In this document: piece after piece, positions 55,614 to 64,000 of the stretch
Numbering within the stretch: the stretch's first letter is position 1
Layout of the letters: each line of letters begins with the position of its first letter
Source: Phocoena phocoena
Lineage: Eukaryota; Chordata; Mammalia; Artiodactyla; Phocoenidae
Assembly (NCBI RefSeq): GCF_963924675.1
Contig: NC_089222.1
Coordinates: 7,136,501-7,200,500, forward strand
DNA length: 64,000 nt
Direction: 5' to 3'
Notes under the pieces: generated by a model
What the model was told of the DNA's origin: nothing
Database searches by the model: none
What the model saw: only the letters and a program-made list of their open reading frames with translations
Made by a program: the position numbers and the translations under genes

Positions 55614-56335
55614 CATATGAGGGGAACAGTGAAATAATAAGATGAATAAAAAAGCAGAGGTTTTATGACTCAGAGTGTTGTATGGGGTTTGGGATGAGGA
55701 CAGAAAGAGTGTTGACTCAGGTAGGCCTTTTGAACTTCTGGGGCTTTTGGCTGTCCTTTCAGCAGTGTGCTCTCCTCTGCATAGATTTCCCCTGTTTTGT
55801 GTCTGTGGGTCTTTCAGGAACCTGCTGGGAACACTAAATGGGTTTCAAGAAAGTAAGAAACCCCAGCAAGGTTTGCCCCAACACTGCTCTCATCATTGTT
55901 ACCCTCTTATGTGCTGCAAAGCTGCTCCTGAAGGCTTCCTGCCTTTCCCGTCATTTAAGTTCCTGGGGTTTCTTCCTGAGAAAAGTGTAAGGGATTAATA
56001 AGAGCCCTGGGTCTTTCTGGATCTGAACCACAACACTTGCTTTTACTAGTTTCATGACATTAGGAGAAGTCATCACATTTGAGATTTGGAACAAGTCAGG
56101 AATAAATTTGTTTTCCTGGTTTGTTGGAAAGAACACAATGATGAGGTATAGGAAGTTTTAATCTGTAAACTGATATATAATCTTAAAAAAATTAACACTT
56201 TCCCTTACCAATGTCTCAATAAATTCTTGACATTCCTAATATAGGTCGGTGTTTATTTATAGAAGCTGCAAATGCATACATATATAAATATACCCTATTA
56301 TACATACACAGACACACATTTGCTGCGGGTCAGAA
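55614..56335. other. No recognised feature
   Basis: The 107-aa frame at 55675-55998 has an internal Cys-rich stretch but no recognised domain. No repeat was assigned. Confidence 0.4.
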
Positions 56336-56339
56336 TTTG

Positions 56340-57180
56340 CAGGCTGTAGGGAAGAGAACACTTGTCCTGGGTTTTATCTCTACTTACACACTCACAATAG
56401 TTCTGAAACTAGATGTGTGGGTTTCTCACACATCAAGCAGTTCTCTGTACCAGCTGAGTATCCTACGATTTAACTCAATTCTGACACTATCTACCCAGAG
56501 ACAGCATCAGACCCCACAAATTAAGGGCTCAGTCCCACGAGACCACCCCTGCACCACTTCAGATGCTGATCACAAGTCCCAGATTGCTACTCATACTTTT
56601 GATTGACGGTCTCTAAATTGGGGTTCCCATGACTTCCTCCTTGGGTTTGATCACTTATTAGAATAGCTTACAGAACTCAGGAAAACACGTTTACCAGGTT
56701 ATTACATAAAAAGATGTAATAAAGGATTCAGATGAATAGTCAGATATAGGATGAGGTTCAGAAAGGTTCCCAGTGCAGGAGTTTCTGTACCGGGGATGTG
56801 GGATACATCACAATCCTGGTGCATGTAGATGTGTACACCAACCCAGAAATCTTATACTTTGGGGATTTTTGTGGAGGCTTCAATGTGTAGGTATGATTGG
56901 TCATTAAGTCAGTTAATGACTCATGACAACACTAGACCCTTTCCTCTCTCTGGAGAACGGGGCCTGGGGCTGAAAATCAAAGCGTCTAATCATGGCTTGG
57001 TTTTTCTGGTGACCACATCTCATCCAGGAACCCACCAAGGGTCACCTCATTAGGACAAAAGACACTGCTATCACCCAGGAAATTCCAAGGGATTTAGGAA
57101 CTCTGTCAGAAATCAAGGTCAAAGAACAAATATTAGAACAAAAGATAGTTCCTGTGCTTTTAACACTTAGGAAATTCCAA
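56340..57180. mobile_element. Ancient ERVL-type LTR, family not assigned
   Basis: AAACTAGATGTGTGGGTTTC, TCAAGCAGTTCTCTGTACCA, GCTGAGTATCCTACGATTTA, ACAGAACTCAGGAAAACACG, CCAGGAAATTCCAAGGGATT and TAGGAACTCTGTCAGAAATC occur in the order of an old LTR seen widely in mammals. The name and strand are not certain. The 89- and 74-aa frames inside are not genes. Confidence 0.5.
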
Positions 57181-57914
57181 ACACACATACTACAAAGAGA
57201 ATGAGAAAAATGATAAATATTTTTTCATTTCACACAGGCAAACAAAGACAACACGGGAGCCTCAGTTTTAGGACTAGAATATACACTCACAGTGGGTCTA
57301 GCAGCAAATTAAATTAATAAACCCCAAGAGTCATTATGATCTAGTAGCTCAGACACACCCTTAGACACTTGCTATTAAGCTTATATGGAGAAAAAAAATG
57401 TACTAGTGCTATCTTTTGAGATCCTTTGGCTTTTCTACTTATTTGGCATGTTATGGATTCATTAGGTCACCAAAATATCTATTAGATATTATTCTATCTC
57501 CCCTAATTATGTCAATTTATTTTTGAGTCCATGTTTCTTTTGAGCTGATTAACTTTTTTTTTTTTTTCCTCGGTCTTTTTCCTACCAAAGTAGCTCAATC
57601 TAAGTACCAGAAACAGTCTTCTTTTCCTGGGAATGTCACTTGTATTTCTAGTGCCTATTAACTCTTAAACAATTAGGCCAGTTAACATATAGAAAACAGA
57701 TGGCAACATCTGAACTACACCAAAAATAGATGTCACACATCTAGGTACCACTGATGTCTATTTTGTGTGTGTGTGTGTTCAGATTGCAAAGAAAGTACTA
57801 GACTCAAAAATGATATTAGCAGCTGATTTTGACAACATCATGCAGAAATGATTTATAATATGGCTGAAAAAAAGAGTATTCAACTCTCACAGTTATAAAC
57901 ATGCTTCAAGATCA
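57181..57914. other. No recognised feature
   Basis: Contains a T-run (57552-57568) and a short GT run (57763-57777). No gene or repeat was identified otherwise. Confidence 0.45.
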
Positions 57915-58115
57915 CTATTTACTTAAGTTTATCTGATTCTTGCTCTGAGCCAGGTACTCTGCCTTTGTTATCTCATTTAATCCATGAAATTATCTCTTGC
58001 ACCATAGGTTTTATCATCCCTCTGTTATAGAGAAGGAACTTGAGGCTTCAATATATTAAGTACCTTGCCTAAGGTCTGGAATTCAGAACCAGGACTAGCT
58101 GACTTCAAGACTTCT
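57915..58115 (+). mobile_element. MIR SINE
   Basis: TTCTTGCTCTGAGCCAGGTA, CTTTGTTATCTCATTTAATC, GGTTTTATCATCCCTCTGTT, GAGAAGGAACTTGAGGCTTC, TTGCCTAAGGTCTGGAATTC and GAACCAGGACTAGCTGACTT follow the MIR order over most of its length. Confidence 0.8.
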
Positions 58116-58404
58116 TTTCTTTCCACTTTTATCAAAGTAGGCTCTGCTCAAAGGGACCCGGTAGGCTAATGACTAAAGGAGAATAAATACACGTAAGACA
58201 ATCAATGAAAAAGTAATACACAGTAAGGTTCATTTGCGTGGCACCAACAATATACACAAGAAAACTGCTAAGGGAAAAACAAAAAATCCATGAATATCAG
58301 AAAAAGGGTTGGTATGCACAGACCTGGCACAAATGTGGGTGTACCTATTTAAATGAAAAAGTCAGCCTAATTCAGAGCTGTTTCCCTGGAAATCTGACTG
58401 CAGT

Positions 58405-58510
58405 GCTGCATTAGTTTTCTCTGGCTGCTGTAACAAGTTACTGCAAATTGAGTGGCTTTCAACAACAGAAATTTATTCTTTCATGGTTTTGGAGGCCAGA
58501 AATCAGGCCA
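58405..58510 (-). mobile_element. MaLR (MLT1/MST-type) LTR end, antisense
   Basis: TGCATTAGTTTTCTCTGGCT, GCTGTAACAAGTTACTGCAA, TTGAGTGGCTTTCAACAACA and TTTTGGAGGCCAGAAATC are the reverse complement of a MaLR LTR 3' end. It is truncated after about 105 bases. Confidence 0.75.
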
Positions 58511-59689
58511 GAATTACTAAAAGATAATTAATAAAAAAGTGTAAATTTGAAGCATAAATATATACTACAAAGACTCAACAGATACTGAAACAATTATCTA
58601 GATTTAGAACTCAGACTAACCAAAGGCTTTTGGGGTGAGAACTGCAAGTGTAGACAGATGACACAGATCTTTAGTTGAATTTCGTATTGCTTTTAAAATT
58701 ATTTTCAGATGATGCATCCCCTTATTGCCTGCACCCAGGGCAGAACAATTCTTCCACCCAAGTTTTGCATGAATCGATGACTGATTCCGTTTAATGAAAC
58801 ATAAATTCTAATGGTTTTTAATTAAAACGCTACGGAAAATTCTCTGATCTCTGAGAAAATGGAGTAAAAAAAATTTTTTTTTAACTGCAGGATTTCTCAG
58901 ACCTTTAACATGCAAAAATGCATTATGTCTTTAATGATAATGTCAACCTTAACCAGAGCAAAGAGCAATTTTATTTAAGAAAAGAAATGAGTTTGGGAAA
59001 AGCAGAGGAATTTCAGTTTGGGACAAGCAAGTATGGTGAACCACAGGCAAATCATGAGAAAAAATGATAACATCGTTCTTTTACAGAGGAAAGGAGGAAG
59101 TTAGGAGGAAATGCTTTGAACAAAAGTTCATTGGAGGAAAGTGAGAGTTTGAAGTGGTGGTGGCTTCCATTAGTTGCAGACATGGTTAGTTGTCGGCAGA
59201 GAGGAAATCATCCTTCTTCCTACTGGTCTAAGCAAGCTGCCCTGAGCGTATGTGGGTGTGCATGAGACCGCCCAGTTCATGGCTTCCCGACTCCAATTTT
59301 GGGTTATTTTCTTAACACATTTTTACAAGAGGTTTCACAGACTTTTTTTTTTTTTTAACGTGGAATTCTTTCCTCCCAGAGCATGTAGAGAGACTGACTC
59401 AAAGGATAATACTTTGGAACACACAGCTGCGGTGGAATTCCATCCAGTTTTTAAATAATAGTAATAGTGTCATTACTATTTAACACTTTTCTGTCAGTTC
59501 TGGTCAAAGCCAGAAGAAAGAGAGAGAGAAGAAAAAGAAGAAATAACAAGAATTAAACCTATTGGAGGGAATGAAACAAGAGGATTGCAATGATGTCATC
59601 ATATCCATTTTTAAAAAAGTATCTAGAGGATTAACTGGAATATATTAACTGGAATAATTTAATAACAAAATCCAATAAAGCAACTGAGT
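58511..59689. other. No recognised feature
   Basis: AT-rich sequence. The 68-aa frame at 59252-59458 has no motif. T-runs occur at 58868-58883 and 59343-59357. Confidence 0.4.
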
Positions 59690-60388
59690 AAAAAAACAAT
59701 AGACTGCCTATATATTTGTAAAGCCAGTTAGAACATATAATGTACTGAAGTTTTCTTTAATAAAACAATGGAAATAGATAAAATATGTATAAATAATCAG
59801 TTCTAATGAGAAATGGCTAAAATTCATATAAGGAAAGTTATAACACATTCTAGGAACTATGAAATTTTAAATAAAGAAAGAAACATAGCATTTCCCTGGA
59901 TGGAAAGATTTAGTATTGAAAAGATATTATTTATGTTTAAAATACTTCTGACACTGGTTGAAATCTCATTAAAAATCTCAATGGAAAATTATTTGGAATT
60001 TGACAAAATAACTTTAAGTTATTTGGAAAAGTTATTTTGAAAAAGAGAAATAAGACACTTCCATCATCAGATATACATAAAATATATCTATTATAAAAGT
60101 CCAACTATTAAATGAGTGATTTATTGGTATAACATGGGATACACAGCTCTGTGAGCTAACGTAAGTAATTCTGAAATAGACCAAAGAATATGTAAGACTG
60201 AAATATATGGTAGGATATATGATATTTGACATGATACAGCAGCATGACCCAGTGAAGGGATAGAGATAGTCCAATAAAGATTAGAATCTTCCTTTCCCTG
60301 TAAATTCTGACCAGCAGATAGATGTTTATATACTTGTGTAGCTATATTTATATACTTATGTATGTTTTAACTTCTACATATAAAAGAG

Positions 60389-60470
60389 GGTCCTCCCGTC
60401 CAAGTACTAAGCAGGCCTAACTCTGCTCAGCTTCCCAGATCAGATGAGATTGGGTGCATTCAGGGTGGTA
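60389..60470 (-). pseudogene. 5S rRNA pseudogene fragment, antisense to adjoining L1
   Basis: 5S rRNA is the RNA polymerase III-transcribed RNA of the large ribosomal subunit. The plus strand reads GTCCAAGTACTAAGCAGGCC, CTGCTCAGCTTCCCAGATCA, GATGAGATTGGGTGCATTCA and GGGTGGTA. This is the reverse complement of vertebrate 5S from about nucleotide 12 to the upper 80s. Most differences are C-to-T or G-to-A at CpG sites, as expected of an old, methylated copy. The 5' start and the 3' T-run of the gene are missing, so it is not a functional gene. It joins L1 sequence directly at 60471. Confidence 0.88.
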
Positions 60471-60840
60471 CTATGCTTAGTGAAATAAGTCAGACAGAGA
60501 AAGACAAACACTCCATGTTATCACTTATATGTGGAATCTAAAAAATAAAACAAACAAGTGTATATAACAAAACAGAAATAGACTCACAGATACCAAGAAC
60601 AAACTAGTGGCTATCAGTGGGGAGAAGAAAGAGGGGAGGGGTAAGATAGGGGTGGAGGAGTAAGAGGTACAAACTGCTGTGTATAAAATAAGTAAGCTAC
60701 ATGGATATATTGGACAGCACAGGAAATAGAGCCAACATTTTGGAATAACTTTAAATTCAGTATAGTCTATAAAAACATTGAATCACTATGTTGTATACCT
60801 GAAACTAATATAATATTAAATCAACCATACTTCAATAAAG
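60471..60840 (+). mobile_element. L1 3' end joined to the 5S fragment
   Basis: TATGCTTAGTGAAATAAGTC, ACTTATATGTGGAATCTAAA, ATGTTGTATACCTGAAACTA and CAACCATACTTCAATAAAGA form a 5'-truncated L1 3' end. AAAAGAGGG (60382-60390) before the 5S fragment and AAAACAGGG (60841-60849) after the L1 tail differ at one base and may be the TSD of a single chimeric insertion. Confidence 0.82.
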
Positions 60841-61706
60841 AAAACAGGGCCCAAACCATAAGATATTGTAAGTATCTTATTGAGAAGGCAGTAAAAGAAA
60901 GTGTTAATTTATTATTTAATTTAGTAAAGCATGTATAATCAGTTTACACACTAAAAATTCTTTTATAAACTCTCTCTGCCCAACAACTTTGGAAAGTACA
61001 ACATACACACACACACATCTTGAACGTAGATCAAATAAAATACATCAAAATAAATTCAGAAATTACAGAATTAACTATAAAAAGTTTTTAAAAACTAGAA
61101 GAAAATGGAGGTAAACTTTTAAATGATTACATCATGGGTAAAGATTTTTAAGGATGTAGTAAGTTCAAGAATTTGTATTTGTCTACAGAATAATGAAAAG
61201 ATATATAGACAAAAGTGAAAAAGGAGACTGACAAGAAAAGATGTTGGAATATTTATCTCTAAAAATATACTACTACAAATGAGTGTATTAAAAATGAGAT
61301 GCAAAGGTTTAGAAAGTCAGTCACCAAAAGGAAGAATATACATGGCAAATTCACAAATGAACAAAAATTCATTCCCCTTTGTATATAGAGAAATGAAAAT
61401 AACTTGATACACAAAATAAGATCCCATTTTTCACCTCTCAAATTGACACAGGTTAGAAACAGTAACGATAATCAAAGCTGGCCAGGCCAAGATAACAATG
61501 GCCACTGAGAGGAGTATGAATTGCTACAGGTGATCGGGAGGGCAATTTAGGTACATGTATCAAGAGCCTTCCAAAAGGTTTGTACACTTTGGTGTAGACA
61601 TTTCATTTCTAGGAATCTTTGGTAAGAAAATAACATATATATACACATATCTCCTAGAAATAAAAAATATATATTATAAGAAGACTTATCCGAGTGAAGG
61701 TTTTCA

Positions 61707-61708
<2 letters not shown>

Positions 61709-61750
<42 letters not shown>
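61709..61750. repeat. (GT)n microsatellite
   Basis: About 21 GT units within the old L1. The frames on both strands across it (61547-61777 and 61555-61755) are His/Thr and Val/Cys translations of the repeat. Confidence 0.95.
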
Positions 61751-61753
<3 letters not shown>

Positions 61754-61970
61754 AGAATAGCAAAATTTTGGAAACATTTTATATGTTCAGAAAAAAGAAT
61801 TATTAAAAAAATATGATATATCTATGTGATGGATCACTGTGCAGCTATTAAAATCATGTCATCAAAGAATGTTTTTGACATAGGACCGTAAAATAAAACA
61901 TTATAGGAAAAAGCACAGCAAAGTTATCTCTCCATAGAAGGAAAAAAAAGAAGAAAAAAAAAGACAACTA

Positions 61971-63540
61971 GATTTTAAAATATTTAAGTATTTTTATAAT
62001 TTCCTAATATTTAAATTGTATAGACAGATCACATAATAGTTTCATAATCAAGCACTAATATTATTTTTAGAATAAATGTAAATTTTTCTGTAGTCATATA
62101 AAGGAATTTGAAAACTCAAATTTTGAAACAATTCTCTGAATGCTAAATTATATTTTTTATTACCAGCTTCACCATCAACAGTGGAATAACAGAAGACAAT
62201 AATTACCCTCCCCGCAAAAGGCAACAACAAACAACTAATAACCAACACGAAATCAGAAAATAAACAAAAAACTTTATTATATTAAGGTGTGGTCTGAAAA
62301 AATAGATTAATCAATTTATATACGAATCCTTTAAAGAAACAATATTCTAGTTTAGTGATTCAAACATCCCCCTCAGAGATCCAGTGTCACATTTGGGGAT
62401 TATTTTACAAATAGAAGCTTCCAGTTTTGTCAATCTGAATTTAAAATGTCATGTTCGTTAGCATCACCAAAAAATATGTCATTTATCCCTGCCAAGGTTG
62501 GTAATGATATGCTAAATACTGATTGAGAAATATGACTGATGTCTTTTTTGTTGTTTTAATTCAAAACCAGTTCAAGGCAGCTCTAGGTGTAGGTATAAGC
62601 CTCTTTTCATATTTTAGCAATTACCTTTTTTTCTATGTATCTTACAAGAGAAAGATACTATCTGACTAGAACATTAGGTTATAAGGAAACCAAAAAGGCA
62701 AGAAGTTGACAAATTCCAAGAGGCGCACTGTTTCCTTGCTTCAAACAGGTTTCTGATTTATTGGCATTGCAGTAACTAAACCCTTCTTTACCCATAACCT
62801 TAATTACCACTATCATTCATTCTATAATGGCTCTTATTTCCTGACTTCTTCTCTCCTTCCAGACTCCAATTTGTAACGTCTCCTCTGTAAGGATTCATTA
62901 TCTGGCATTCTACACCCTGACAGAGGGAATTTCTCTCTTCAAGTTCCACTCTGCTTGCATTTGTAAGTCTCTGGGCACTCCTCCCTGAAATATATCAGAG
63001 CAGCCTTGCCTTTATGAATGGTAGCTAGCATCCATGTGAAAAAAGAACCATTTTCTATGAAGAAGAGCTAAACCAAAGATATTCCTTTTTCTGATGAGAT
63101 GTAGATTTCCCATTAAAAATGAATCCTTTATTTCAAATGCTTTAATATTTGAAGTAGTAAATATTATTTACGGTCACTCCTAACCATCATATTTTTGATG
63201 CTTCAAGTCTAATATGCATGTTTACTATACCATAAATTTCATTACTAACTGGATATTTTTGCATTTTTTAAAACTCCACACTTGTTTTCAAACCTGGGAG
63301 CCATCTAGACTTGTCCCTTACTAAAGCTAGGAACAATTCTTGTAGGATGGAATACCCAAATGATGCCCAAACCTATACTCTCTTTTTGCTATAAAAGTCC
63401 TGATACAGGTCCTAAACTTCCAGTAACCTATTGCAACTTCCCAGTACATGACCTTCCTGCCCACGCAATATATCTTCCTTTTCAAAAATATACATCTGAT
63501 CATGTCACACCTATGAGAAAAAAACAAAATCCTCTAATGG
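61971..63540. other. No recognised feature
   Basis: AT-rich, non-repetitive-looking DNA. Overlapping frames on both strands at 63327-63557 have no motif. Confidence 0.4.
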
Positions 63541-63950
63541 TCCCTTGCATTAATTAGGGTAAAACTAGCTGCAGTGACAAAATCGATAATGTCGGTGGCA
63601 TATCAGAGTAAAAGCTGATTTTTCACTTCTGTATCAGTCCAGTGTTGGTGTTCTTGATTAGAAGGTGGGGCTATGATTCGTCCAGTCATTCAAGAACCTA
63701 GGTTGCTGGCGACTGTACCATCTTCTACATGTAGCTTCCGAGGGTGCCCTGCATATCATTATTCAACCAAGAGATGAGAGGCAGTGAAGAAGACTAATAA
63801 TCATTTTCTATCACCTCGACCTGGGAGTGACACATTCAATAAGTGTACACTAGTCACCACCTAGATTCACCAGAGACTGGAACATGTAGTTCCTGTTTGG
63901 GAAGCCATTATTTTTAGCAGTAATTCTGCTTTGCAGGAGGGGCTCCCAAG
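63541..63950. mobile_element. Possible ancient interspersed repeat, unassigned
   Basis: TTAGGGTAAAACTAGCTGCA, GTATCAGTCCAGTGTTGGTG and later GGAACATGTAGTTCCTGTTT fit the outline of an old mammal-wide repeat ('aaactagctgctgtgacaaa…gggaaatgtagtc'). The class is uncertain. Confidence 0.35.
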
Positions 63951-64000
63951 TCTTTGGTGGTCAGTTTGCTTTCTCTGACATAATTACCATCCTAGGCTTC

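Larger units (their letters stand above)
59690..61970 (+). mobile_element. Old L1 (L1ME-like) ORF2 and 3' end, interrupted
   Basis: ORF2-derived blocks include TTTCCCTGGATGGAAAGATT (59890) and ACTGAAATATATGGTAGGAT (60198), then after the insertion AACTAGAAGAAAATGGAGGT (61093), CATTTTTCACCTCTCAAATT (61427), GGAGGGCAATTTAGGTACAT (61535), AATAGCAAAATTTTGGAAAC (61756) and GTGCAGCTATTAAAATCATG (61840). The order is collinear. It is split at about 60382-60849 by the 5S/L1 insertion. All frames are broken. Confidence 0.65.

Noticed and set aside
60389..60470. Functional 5S rRNA gene
   Set aside because: It lacks both ends and the T-run terminator and has many CpG-type substitutions.
61547..61777. 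Frames with His/Thr or Val/Cys repeats on both strands
   Set aside because: They are translations of the GT microsatellite at 61709-61750.

Overview
The window looks like nuclear DNA from a cetacean, or at least a cetartiodactyl. The main evidence is tRNA-Glu-derived SINEs of the CHR type at 12658, 21461, 42864 and 44979, three of them with clear target-site duplications (TSDs). The young L1 3' ends at 1-162, 46359 and 47065 are of the kind common in whales and dolphins. I found no protein-coding exon, no functional RNA gene and no bacterial, plasmid or CRISPR feature. The longest open frames (up to 172 aa) lie inside transposable elements or low-complexity DNA. The window is best read as intergenic or deep intronic DNA built up by layers of retrotransposons.

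Layout. 1-7 kb: L1, MIR and LTR fragments. 7.2-19.8 kb: a nested complex. An internally deleted L1 (7275-8646, minus) abuts an old LTR (8649-8987). That LTR is split by a degraded ERV1 provirus (8992-16284) with two LTRs, and its other half resumes at 16289-16461. The provirus is itself interrupted by L1 pieces and by a solo LTR (12102-12935), which carries a CHR SINE. Next comes an L1 with a long, internally repeated 5' UTR, a broken ORF1, an inverted start of ORF2 and a 3' UTR (16472-19760). 20-29 kb: mostly non-repetitive DNA with one long SINE, L2/MIR relics, a 71-bp tandem duplication and a hAT-like element. 29.3-31.3 kb: a second L1 5' UTR split by a second solo LTR. 31.5-41.8 kb: old MIR, L2, MLT and Tigger relics and the least repetitive stretches. 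41.8-47.3 kb: a second internally deleted L1, two SINEs, a HAL1/L1-type LINE and two recent L1 3' ends. 48-58 kb: a hAT-like element, two more solo LTRs (49061 and 55013), a Tigger relic and old LTRs. 59.7-62 kb: an old L1 interrupted by an antisense 5S rRNA fragment joined directly to an L1 3' end.

The most informative observations are: four solo LTRs of one family, each flanked by a 4-bp repeat, in two versions that differ in a block upstream of the TATA box; the 5S rRNA/L1 chimera; the dated nesting around the ERV1 provirus; the tandem units in the L1 5' UTR; and two internally deleted L1s whose 3' parts begin at nearly the same ORF2 position. Family names come from recognised consensus patterns, not from a database search, and element borders are good to about 10-30 bases unless a TSD is given.
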